Assembly: GCA_019925095.2 (NCBI GenBank) | Contig: CM034401.1 | Location: 12,994,338-13,058,337 of the forward strand | Origin: Dendrolimus kikuchii | Lineage: Eukaryota; Arthropoda; Insecta; Lepidoptera; Lasiocampidae | Direction: 5' to 3' | Length of the DNA: 64,000 nucleotides | Shown here: one piece after another, positions 54,945-64,000 of the stretch | Layout: each line of letters begins with the position of its first letter | Position numbering within the stretch: position 1 is the stretch's first letter | The notes under the pieces: model-generated | Database searches by the model: none | What the model was told of the DNA's origin: nothing | The model's input: only the letters and a program-made list of their open reading frames with translations | Position numbers and translations under genes: made by a program

Positions 54945-55020
54945 GTTACTATCGCCTATGGACATCTGCAACACTAATGGAGCCGATGCGTTGATTACCA
55001 CGTTAGAAACTTTGAATATT
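54945..55020 (-). mobile_element. family Z fragment, opposite orientation
   Basis: ACTATCGCCTATGGACATCT on the forward strand matches the family in inverse orientation, immediately after the preceding copy. Confidence 0.45.
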
Positions 55021-55401
55021 TGCTTACGCCCTTTTTGAGACACCCCATGGGCCTTATAGATCTCTAGAAAAACTGAGGGATACTCTCCAGTCTAAATAGC
55101 AGCTAGTTTCTTTATCATACTGGTTTCAATAGCGTGTAATGTTTCCTAAAATCAAGCAAAATTACTTGTGTAAGCAGTTAATAAACCCTCCAGTTTCATT
55201 TTATCGCTATATCAAGTCTTAATTACATTATATCGATATGCTGTCAATAAGTTTTGCTTTCCCTTTAATAACGAACATGCCAAAAACAGTGATTAAAATT
55301 TCCTTACATTTTGATCATTGCTTTGTTTGATTTTACAATGTATCAAGAGTAGGTACATAAAATATTATTACACATGACATAAATTGTATCTCAATTCTCA
55401 A
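55021..55401. other. AT-rich stretch without a gene
   Basis: Nothing that I can support. Confidence 0.4.
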
Positions 55402-55860
55402 TTTAATATTATTATATAATTAATTCTAAACAAGTGTCTGTACATTGAAGCTATTTAAAAAAACCCCAATTAGAATAGACTACATAAATGATGCATTTCT
55501 TTTTTAGATTTCTTGTCTGTTTATGGGTTTGTCATTTTGTTCGGGATTCACGTAAAAATTACTTGGCCGATTTCATTGCGGTTTTTGCTGATCGATAGTA
55601 AATTTTAAGACTTAAAATCTATGCTACTTTTTATTCTGGGACTCTCGGGGGATGATTTAAAATAGTCAGATTAAACAAAAACTAATTCCAATGTAATTTT
55701 TTTCACTGATCGATAGTGAATTTTATGTTATAAAATGTGTGATATTTTTTTACTTGGGAATCTCGTGGGGATTATTCTGGGAGCGGTTTGTAGTTGTTCG
55801 GGTAAATTTAGCTTATTTCGACACAGTTTCACTAAAACGACACCTTACATTCTTTTTTAA
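55402..55860 (+). mobile_element. Helitron family B, 3'-truncated
   Basis: Shared blocks are GTCTGTACATTGAAGC, ATTCACGTAAAAATTACTTG, CTGATCGATAGT (twice) and GGAGCGGTTTGTAGTTGTTC. It stops at ACATTCTTTTTT, before the CTAG end present in 59833-60377. Confidence 0.65.
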
Positions 55861-56035
55861 ATGCGAGTATTTGTTTGCAAGTCGCTCTTCGCTCCTGGAT
55901 GTAGGCTTTCCCGAATTGTACCACATATTTCGATCCCCAGCTCTTCTCATAAAGCTCAGACCGGCGACCTTGCAAGTCAACGATCCACCGAATTGCAGAA
56001 CATCCTTTCCGTACACTTAGCAAATCACAATGTCC
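55861..56035. other. unclassified insert between two repeats
   Basis: A GC-balanced segment with overlapping frames on both strands, lying between a truncated Helitron and a family Z copy. Its origin is unknown. Confidence 0.3.
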
Positions 56036-56352
56036 ACTGTTTTTTATTACATGAGTTCTACAGATTGGCAGATGGCCCACCTGATGGAAAGCGGTTACCG
56101 TCACTTATGGACAATTGTAACACCAGAGGTGCTACGAATTTGCTACCGCTCTTTAAAGGGAGACTGGAACCTGGCCACTAATGCCGGAACACAACACAAG
56201 GTTGTTACAACGGCATACTCTATAGACAAAGGGTGGTAGCGATCCAGACAGACTAATATCCTGCCACCTGATTGTGGATTGTTTTGTCGCCTCTTACAAC
56301 AGGCCACCCGGCCGAAGGAAGTTGTATTCTTTCTTCGTTCCTACACGGATCA
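56036..56352 (-). mobile_element. poly-A retroposon, family Z
   Basis: A near full-length inverse copy, from TTTTTTATTACATGAGTTCT to CGTTCCTACACGGATCAAAA on the forward strand. Confidence 0.72.
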
Positions 56353-57305
56353 AAACCTTTGAACGCTCAACTGTTCTATTGGCCATCGGTCTTGTGGTAT
56401 TATTCTCATTTTATCTATAAGCTCATTTCATTGCAGTTACTGACTGGGAAAGAGGACTGACCTTAAAATATTGAATCGGTAATATTTAAGTTAGTAGCGC
56501 TATACTTCAAATCAATTTACACGATGCTTGTATAAAGTCAGTGCCGGCTTCCTTCGAATTGGAAGTCAGTATCTGTTTTAACGTAAATCAGTTTTAATAC
56601 GAGTATGTATACGCGTAAAATAATTACAACCTAGAACAGAATAGTCGTTTATTTTCTAACACAGGTTAAAAATAAATTGATATAGACAACTATTGTTATA
56701 ATAAATAAAATGAGCGGTTTTTTTTAGTTGGGAGCGATTTCTACTAAAAAAAACTTTGGATGTATAGAAATATGATAGAAATATGATAGAGGTGCGGTGG
56801 GGCGTGCAACAGATATATTTATACAATACACGTAGACTTAAAGTCAATTAATAATATAATATTACAAATTTATACATAAAACATTTAAAATTATTTACAT
56901 AATATGTATGATAAAAGGTATGCAAGATACATCCTTTTTTTTGGTTGGAGATATTAATATAATAAAGATGTAATTAGAGAAATACACAAACAAGGAAGAC
57001 GCAATATATCCCAAAGGCTTACAGCTTGTACAGTTTACGTTCATAAAGCACAATACTCACGAAGTCACAGGAAAAGATGAAAAATTGATAAAATGATTCA
57101 ATTAAGCGTATCTAATTGCTCATAGACGTCGAGAAAAAGGGTCTGGCCACCCGCTCATTAGACTAATTTGCCTCGCCTTCAACGTTTTACGAATCAGAAT
57201 TCTACTCTTTCTACTCTTTAATTATTTTTTTAAAGAAAACGATGGTTCCATTATGAAAGTAATCAAAATTATTAGGAAAAAGAAGTGGAAACAATATGCT
57301 TCGCT
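56353..57305. other. AT-rich stretch without a gene
   Basis: Nothing that I can support. Confidence 0.4.
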
Positions 57306-57545
57306 ATGATATCATCATCATCCGAGCATTTAATCTCGGTTGTGTTCGGAGCGTTCGTTTCGACGTCCAGGGAGCTTTTTCTTCTCTACTTTGCGCTTTT
57401 GCGCGGTCTTTGGCATCCCTGTATTGAAAACATTGATATATTATCCTTCATAACGTCAAGGCAACATTTCTTGAGCCTACCCCTTTGACCGGAATCCGGC
57501 GGTGGCAGTATGGCTAGACATTTGTTCGCCACGTAACTAGCCGAC
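57306..57545 (-). mobile_element. RTE-like LINE C-terminus, second family
   Basis: The minus strand aligns with 23140-23380 (CCTAGCCATACTGCCACCGC, and a decayed RAKWRRKVEK-like box) and ends in the complement of (ATC)n. Several shifts are present. Confidence 0.6.
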
Positions 57546-58381
57546 ACTTCATTCGCTTTGTTATGACAAGTAGGACCTATAATATCAGTCAGCGGAATAT
57601 TGTACGAACTTCTAGTTTACAATCTAACTAGTCAGATTATAAGCCGCATATAAATTGTAATGGGATCACAGTATACATTAAATTTACTATGTTACTTATA
57701 TGAAATTTACGATACCTGCTTTATAAATTATAAGTATACCCGTAAAATTGTGAATCTTGTCTTTGTAAGTCAATGTTTACAGAAGACTTCTATTTGAAAC
57801 GTGATGAAAACTCACTAGATGTGCAAAAAGTGTATAAACCCTACCGCGACAGCGGCCGGCGAGTGCTAAGACCATTTATTTACTAATCACATTTTTTTTT
57901 GTTTTAACGTTCGTTCACAATCTACCGAAAATTTTCTTTATGTCACTAGATTTAATAAAGCATCCGTTTTTACAATTATACCTAGTCAGATCTACCATGC
58001 AACGTGTGAAAAGGTATTCATAATTATGGTAGTTTGTTGGTAGAATGAAAATGGTTCAACTAGCTGGTATCCTATCAAGTTATTTTCTATTGAAAAACTC
58101 AAAGGGCTTATAACTTACTTTAAACTCAAAACTTGTGGTTCCGGTTTATATAACTACGAATTTCTGTAATTTTTTGTGTAATTCTTCTATTTGGACACAA
58201 CACCAAATCACAACAATTTTGATATGCACACTTGAGCAAACACGCTAATGAATACCTTAAGTGCATTTCGAATATACTGTGAAGTTTATTAGTAGAGAGG
58301 CCCGAGGTTTTTATCTTTTGGCTACAGAATCCTGAAAATACAGTCATCATATTTATTTAACTTCTATTATATACAAATATA
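57546..58381. other. stretch without a recognised gene
   Basis: Nothing that I can support. Confidence 0.4.
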
Positions 58382-59068
58382 CTAGAGATTTTCCTGCGTC
58401 TATGGCGCAGGTCAAAGCCTAAGTAGCTCTATTTTACTTACATATTTTTTTATATATAGGTATAAACTGTCACTAAAAAAATATATCCATAAAGTGATGA
58501 TGACAATCGCTTAAAAAGTCGTTGCGTGGTTTTAGGAGGAGTTAGCGGATATACAGACAGACAAGAGGGACCAGACCGCCACGTTCCCGTTCCGCCAGAG
58601 CCAGCGGCGGCGACGAAGGGTCGTTCAAGACCACCTCCAGCTGCCATAGGCTGCGGGCGACCGTCGGGGTAACCAAATCCGCCTGCGCATAAAAACCGGA
58701 GAGAAGGGACGCGTGCCGATCCGCGCCGGCGGATAGGTACCTGGAGAGACTCAACTCTACGGCTAGCAAACCGTGTTGCTAGCCCGTAAAGGGGCCGTCG
58801 TCCATCCGGACTGAAGGTGAATGCGCGAGCGAGCCCACATACCCGGAAAAAGGTGCGTTCGAGAATCAGGCAGGGAATTTAGTGGGTATCCCCAACTGCG
58901 GCGTAGCAATAGCGCTTCATACGTCAGGTGCTAGTGCCACCCCGACCTGGCGAAGCCCACACAAGGACCGCGACCTTTCAAGGTGCGGCCGATAGTACTC
59001 AAATGGATTTCCCCTGTATATTTTTTTTTTATATATACAGACAGACAGACTATAGTTTTATACTATAA
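58382..59068 (-). mobile_element. Helitron split by an R1-clade fragment
   Basis: Forward CTAG at 58382-58385 is next to a hairpin CCTGCG-TCTATGG-CGCAGG, as at a Helitron 3' end on the minus strand. The (ACAG)n block before the 5' end is interrupted by the R1-clade insert. The 5' side is near CTATAGTTTTATACTATAAT. Confidence 0.55.
58564..59032 (+). mobile_element. R1-clade-like LINE 3' fragment with 15-bp target duplication
   Basis: ATATACAGACAGACA occurs at 58549-58563 and 59033-59047 without change, though part of it is simple repeat. The GC-rich insert ends with TTTAGTGGGTATCCCC and AAATGGATTTCCCC, as at 6690-7052, then T10. It is entirely untranslated 3' sequence. Confidence 0.65.
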
Positions 59069-59832
59069 TATGTAAAGGCTTGTAGAGTAGAATCAATGGC
59101 ACGTTACGTTATTAATGAAAATAGCTTAATATCCTAAGTTGTATTTTGTAAGCAAGCCGGGTAATACAAAGCTTACGCAACTTGTTGGACTGAATAGAAC
59201 TCAGAATTAAAATAATATAATTTGCATAAGGGCCGGGGTTATATCCTCCTGCGGGCAGGAGATAACTTTTGATAGGCCCCACCAAGAAGTCACTGATCCG
59301 TGACTATACAATAGTCCAAGACCCCAATGATTAAAACCGCCTCTTATAATATGAACTTATTTAATATAACAAATTCGTTCATTAAGTACGCTATCCCAGC
59401 TGGGGGAGTATACCGTATAGGCCACTTTACTGACCTAATGAGCATATTTGAGGATAATATCATGAGAAAAAAACCTGTATAACGAGATTAAATGTGAAAC
59501 TCACCTAAATGTGAAACTCACTCACCCACTCAGGGGTGACTGATTCCTTTTCCCTTAGAATAGAGATGCTCGAGTTTCGATACTATTATTGTTAGGCTTA
59601 TGGGCTGTTATTATTATCACTTAATACAATTAATGAGTATGTTTTGTAACATACAAAGAATTTAAAATTATAAATATTGTTTTAAAAGAGACAGACTGAT
59701 ACATTAATTACTTCTTCATTTACTCTGCCAGCTAATGCCGAAAACAAAAAAATAAAACTGAAAATATCTTACAGTCCGTGATAGGTACATAAGGTACAAT
59801 AAAGTATAAGTAAGTATGGGAATATAGACAGA
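59069..59832. other. stretch without a recognised gene
   Basis: It contains a 17-bp direct tandem pair (TAAATGTGAAACTCAC, near 59488 and 59505) and a short palindrome CTCCTGCGGGCAGGAG (59248-59263). Confidence 0.4.
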
Positions 59833-60377
59833 CCTATATTTATAATATTATAACATTTTAAACATGCCGTATCTGTACATTGAATCTATTAAAAAAATAA
59901 CTAGATAAAATAGACTACATAAACGATAGAGAACACGATGCATTTTTTTTTTAAATATTTTATCTGTTTGTCAATTTATCGGTTTGTTTGGAATTCACGT
60001 AAAACTACTGGGCCGATTTCGATGCGGTTTTCTCTGATTGACAGCTAATTGTTAGACTTAAACTCTGCGCTACTTTTTATCCTGGGAATACCGCGGGAGT
60101 TTTTCTGGAAATGATTTAAAATTACCACATTAAAAACCCAATATCAATGTTTTTTGACTGATCGATAGCAAATATGTAACAAAATGTTTCATGTTTTTTA
60201 TCCCGAGAATCCCACGGGAATATTCCCAGGAGTAGTTTGTAGTCGTTTGGCGTAAAAATTAGCTTATCCAACACAGTTTTCACTAAACGATAGCTTACAT
60301 TCTTTTTCAAATTCTGTGGTATTTTGTGTCCCGGGAATTTCAAGTCAAGCTTAGATAAAGTCGCGGGCATATCCTAG
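59833..60377 (+). mobile_element. Helitron family B, near complete
   Basis: It starts near TATTTATAATATTATAAC and ends AAAGTCGCGGGCATATC, then CTAG (60374-60377) and T. It is the reference for the split copy at 20262-22570 and the truncated one at 55402. No protein is encoded. Confidence 0.72.
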
Positions 60378-60727
60378 TTATGTAATATAATACATAAATA
60401 TTTAAAAACACTTTAATCTAGTTGACGAAAACGATTTTTTTTGTAAGTAAAAATCCAATAAATCTGATATATCGTCGTATTAATTATAAAATAAATATGA
60501 TATTAATGCGATGACAGCGTTACTTATATTTTAAATTCAATTACAGCGATGGCGATGATTATATTTATTTCGAAAAACTAAACATAAAGACTTGAACACA
60601 GGATCTTGGACTGTAAGGGTGAGGAGCTTTTGTGCTAGGTAGCGTATGGGCCTGTCTCACGGGGCGACCCCCTCTGATTGACTAATGATTATTGGAGTTT
60701 ATAACTATTTCATATTTAGTTATAACT
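60378..60727. other. AT-rich stretch without a gene
   Basis: Nothing that I can support. Confidence 0.4.
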
Positions 60728-60870
60728 AACGGCCGCCCGAGATTTCGTCTGCGTTTGTCCTGAAAATTCACAATATGGACGTACCCGTCAGCAACGTCTG
60801 CTCTCACATCATATAAATCATGATATGTAAAGCCTAAATAAAATATTTAGACAGATACGTTCAGTAGTCT
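60728..60870 (-). mobile_element. possible Helitron remnant
   Basis: CTAACGGCCGCCCGAGATTT then CGTCTGCGT looks like a mutated inverse Helitron end. Confidence 0.35.
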
Positions 60871-60934
60871 GTGACCTATGAGGTTCATAGGTTGTGCTTT
60901 TTATGGGTCCATAGCCAAATGACAACAGTAAACA

Positions 60935-61255
60935 GCCCAGGCCCTAGAATTTTTAGGAGGGGGGCAATACGAAGAACTGCCGCCCCCGCTCGTCTATATT
61001 TTTCCCTTAATCATTATTATCATTTCAGCCATCAGACGCTTAGTGTCTGTTCTTTTTAACCTAAGCCTACGCACCCCGACAAAAGTAATTTCTGTGCTTG
61101 AAGAACATAACGTCTCAGTGGTGAAAGTTGCGTTGATGATGAGTTGTATTTGTGTGTGAAATTTGAATTTGCCGCCCTCTAAATTGGCCACCCGGGGCAG
61201 GTGCTCAGGCTTGTCCCCCCTAAATCCGGCCCTGCAGTAAAAGTTCGTTACCCCT
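60935..61255. mobile_element. possible MITE with imperfect inverted ends
   Basis: The left end has GGCCCTAGAATTTTTAGGAG and the right end, inverted, AGGGCCGGATTTAGGGGGG. The interior has related GCCGCCC blocks. No target duplication could be fixed. Confidence 0.35.
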
Positions 61256-62179
61256 ACGGATCTCTTCACTGTGCGTAGACAAATGCCCACTTGGCCGATT
61301 TTCCTACTTTTTAATATCAATATTGTTTGTTAATGCTTTATTAAATGCTTTTTAATAATAAAGAGTGCTCGTCACATGTTAATTAGCGTTTCGATGCTTT
61401 GAATTAACAACTAATAACAGCTTTACTTACAATAAACTCATTAAGAAACGACTCTTAAGTTCTTAATCAATTAATTTTAAAAAAATCACTTATAAACGTG
61501 TATTAGCTGTTGTTAACCTAAGAGGGGTACAGATAAATGAAATATGAATGATAAACTAAGAGATACTTGGCTTGGCTTTTAAAAGAACGAGAACAACGGG
61601 CGGAGGACTTTCGCCACCTCACCTGCCCGTTGAAAGTCAAATATTGATGTGACGGCCATCCCCCTTGAGTTTACTGTGGACTCCAACAATTATGATAGTG
61701 ATACTATTGATAATTAAACAGTAGTATCAAAATACATATGTATAGGTATTTAAAAGTTTTTATAAATTAGTACATTCAAGAACTTGACTTGACTTGTCTA
61801 TGATATATATTTTCCTATGGATTTCGATTTCATTGCCACACAAAGCCGTAGTAGATTAATGGTTAAACAATAAATAGACCTTGTGCAACTATTTAATTAA
61901 AATTGTGTACTTAATAATATTAAAGTGTTCTTATTTGTTTAAAACTGCTTCAAATATTAAATTCAAATATAACAGTTACCAGCTTATTTTTTTGTGAACC
62001 CACAATTGTCTTAAACCTGAGCAAAATTACCAACCTCATAGCGGACCTAGTATCTGATGACTGCTATTACTTGCAGCTCTACAGGGATTCCATCGACTCG
62101 GTATCCACCTGTAGATCAAAAGGCTTAAAGATGTTATTTTCGCAGATTTATATGATGAACATGACAAGTATCAACATAA
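61256..62179. other. AT-rich stretch without a gene
   Basis: A short GC-rich patch (61598-61670) is unassigned. Confidence 0.4.
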
Positions 62180-62290
62180 AGTGGAATAATGCTATGTCTT
62201 ACAACTACCATTATATCTAGATACGTAAATTTCACTAAGCGATTCTCTAAAGTCAGCTGCTTTAGGCCCTCGGATCTTACTATTTCTATT
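62180..62290 (+). repeat. old dispersed repeat, partner of 32955-33060
   Basis: It shares TGTCTTACAACTACCA and GCTTTAGGCCC with the partner, at similar spacing. Confidence 0.45.
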
Positions 62291-62755
62291 ACTTTGGATA
62301 TATTTGTCTAGCTCAATCTGTATCGGAGCCTAAACTCATCATCTGTTAAATCGTGCAACGGATTGAAACGAGCTCTGTAAGTCTTTACCCGTTTTCTTGT
62401 CGTAGCAAAAGTATTCATTGTGGAATTCCATGTTAAAAATACTTTTATAAAATTACAAAGATAACGACAGCACACACAGCCTGTCGGGTAGACCTCACTG
62501 AGAGAACAGTAATAGTCCAAAAAACAACCACAACAGCGCTAGTCTAGGCAAAGAGTACCAATATGAAGTTATTGAATTATGTGCCGACTGAAAATATTTT
62601 ATATTTTTTAAGTTATTTAATTGTTATTATGTTTTATAATACTCGGGTGATTTTATGTTGTTTGATTTTATTAAACTTTTAGCATTTTTTTTAAATTAGC
62701 CCGTTAGCTATGGTAGCGCCACCAATTTAATGCCTTTTTACTGTTATATTTTTTT

Positions 62756-62878
62756 CAGATTCGGTCCCCTTATTCCCGTACTGGTGACAATCAGCTGTTT
62801 CAATTAAAAACCGCCATCCTGCCTCTTAGCAGTCTCTTAAACTACGTCTCGACGTTGTTATTTTTGGCAGCTACTTAA
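62756..62878 (+). other. 39 open codons after a splice-acceptor-like site
   Basis: TATTTTTTTCAG (ending about 62758) is followed by an open frame (SPYSRTGDNQLFQLK and onward) to TAA near 62878. Inverted AGTCTCTTAAACT and AATTTAAGAGACGA blocks lie across 62830-62975, so a MITE is an equal or better explanation than a terminal exon. Confidence 0.2.
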
Positions 62879-63879
62879 GAGTTACTTTAGCACCTCTTAT
62901 AATTGAGAGGAGTTTATGGGTAAGATTTTCACTATTCAGTTGCTGAGCAATTGCTTAAAATTTAAGAGACGAGTATAACTAAGGTATGAGTAATATTAAA
63001 TCTGATTCACAATCCACGCTGAATAAACAAAACGCTTAATATATGCTTTTATCCTAAAGGCGTCTCTGAAAATTATACTTTATTTTATTGGACACGGTTA
63101 CGAAAATTAGGCACACTCCAAACTTTGGTATCTGAAACACAATAACATTTAAGAAAACAATAACAAGAATAAACTGAGAGTAGTAAACTTTCAAATGCCA
63201 GGAGGTTCGATATTAAACGCTTGATTGATGTTTTCTTTGTGAGTATTTGAATAATAACTTTGCTTTTGCCAAATGGAAATCTGTGAATCGCTTGTTTCAG
63301 CAATGGAAAACTTAAGTGTTTATATTGCCACATTTGGCAATACTGTATTAACACCGCTAGCAATTGATCTTTTCTTCATCTGCTTTATCATGGTTATCAG
63401 ACCTTTATATTGAGGCTTTTTTGTCCTTCAAATTACAGGCAACATATAGTTTAAACATCTTGCGTTTATTTGAAATATTTACTATTGTCAAATTAAGTGT
63501 GATCTTTTTTATTTGTTTGCCTTTTCGTTTCGAATTAAAGCTTTTTTAAAGCTTAAAAATACACGGGTATATAAAATCGCAAAATGTGCTAATTTAATCG
63601 CGAAGTAAGAGCACACGTTTAAAAAAATACGCTTTTATTAGCTATTGTTATAGTTCTAACATAAATCGCCTGAATGTAATTACAGTTCCAAAATATTCAT
63701 TTTCATAAAAAAAAAAATATATGGTAAATTTTATTAATTATTTAATAAAATAATTTTTGGGGCTATTTGCTTAAATAAATAATCGATTACGAAATAAAAA
63801 TATTATATGCATTTTCTCTATTGTATACCATTTTTGTCACAATTAGGTTTCGAACATGAAATGTAATGATAATAATCTA
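62879..63879. other. AT-rich stretch without a gene
   Basis: Two overlapping small frames at 63085-63549 match nothing I recognise. Confidence 0.4.
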
Positions 63880-64000
63880 TATATGGTTATATAAAAATCA
63901 ATGGCTGTTCGTTAGTCTCGCTAAAACTCGAAAACGGCTGGACTGATTTGGCTAATTTTGGTTTTGAATTATTTGTGGAAGTCCAGGGACGATTTAAAAG
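63880..64000 (+). mobile_element. Helitron-like element, family E, cut by the window edge
   Basis: TGTTCGTTAGTCTCGCTAAA and GGCTGGACTGATTTGGCTAA, then GAATTATTTGTGGAAGTCCA, match 18280-18370. Confidence 0.65.

Noticed and set aside
58450..58769. Minus-strand Gly/Arg-rich frames
   Set aside because: They are antisense to the GC-rich untranslated end of an R1-clade fragment.

Overview
The window is eukaryotic and almost certainly insect, most likely from a moth or butterfly (Lepidoptera). The background is very AT-rich and I see no bacterial-style gene. The mobile elements are a lepidopteran mix: short CTAG-ended Helitrons, an RTE-type LINE with (ATGT)n tails, a CR1-type LINE, R1-clade fragments, tRNA-derived SINEs, a DD37D (maT) mariner and a BEL/Pao LTR retrotransposon. 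No host gene can be called with confidence. Two short segments with good splice signals (19705-19774 and 31914-31974) are the only exon candidates.

Layout. 1-1058 is an open reverse-transcriptase reading frame of an RTE-type LINE on the minus strand that runs off the window. 2-16 kb holds Helitron pieces, three R1/LINE 3' fragments, a 463-bp solo LTR (9640-10102) and a CR1-type LINE (13.7-15.6 kb). 16-29 kb holds tRNA-SINE and poly-A retroposon copies, a Helitron loaded with 1.1 kb of G-poor tandem repeat that sits inside another Helitron (20.3-22.6 kb), and MITE-like elements. 29-32 kb is a clear nest: a Helitron split by a 1.3-kb maT transposon, itself split twice by the same RTE family. 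32-45 kb is mostly old AT-rich DNA with scattered retroposon fragments and a recent poly-A insertion (44.6-44.9 kb). 45.9-51.9 kb is a BEL/Pao element with gag, a damaged protease region, an open 1254-residue pol and a probable 3' LTR, but no visible 5' LTR. 52-64 kb returns to Helitrons, SINEs and retroposon copies, including an R1-clade fragment inside a Helitron.

The elements do not work together as a pathway. They record successive insertions. The small RTE fragments were presumably mobilised by a full-length relative elsewhere, the SINEs and the short poly-A family by LINE enzymes, and the Helitrons by a rolling-circle helicase not encoded here. Target duplications, read by eye, date several events relative to each other. 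Repeat families were defined only by comparing copies inside this window, so family names are provisional.
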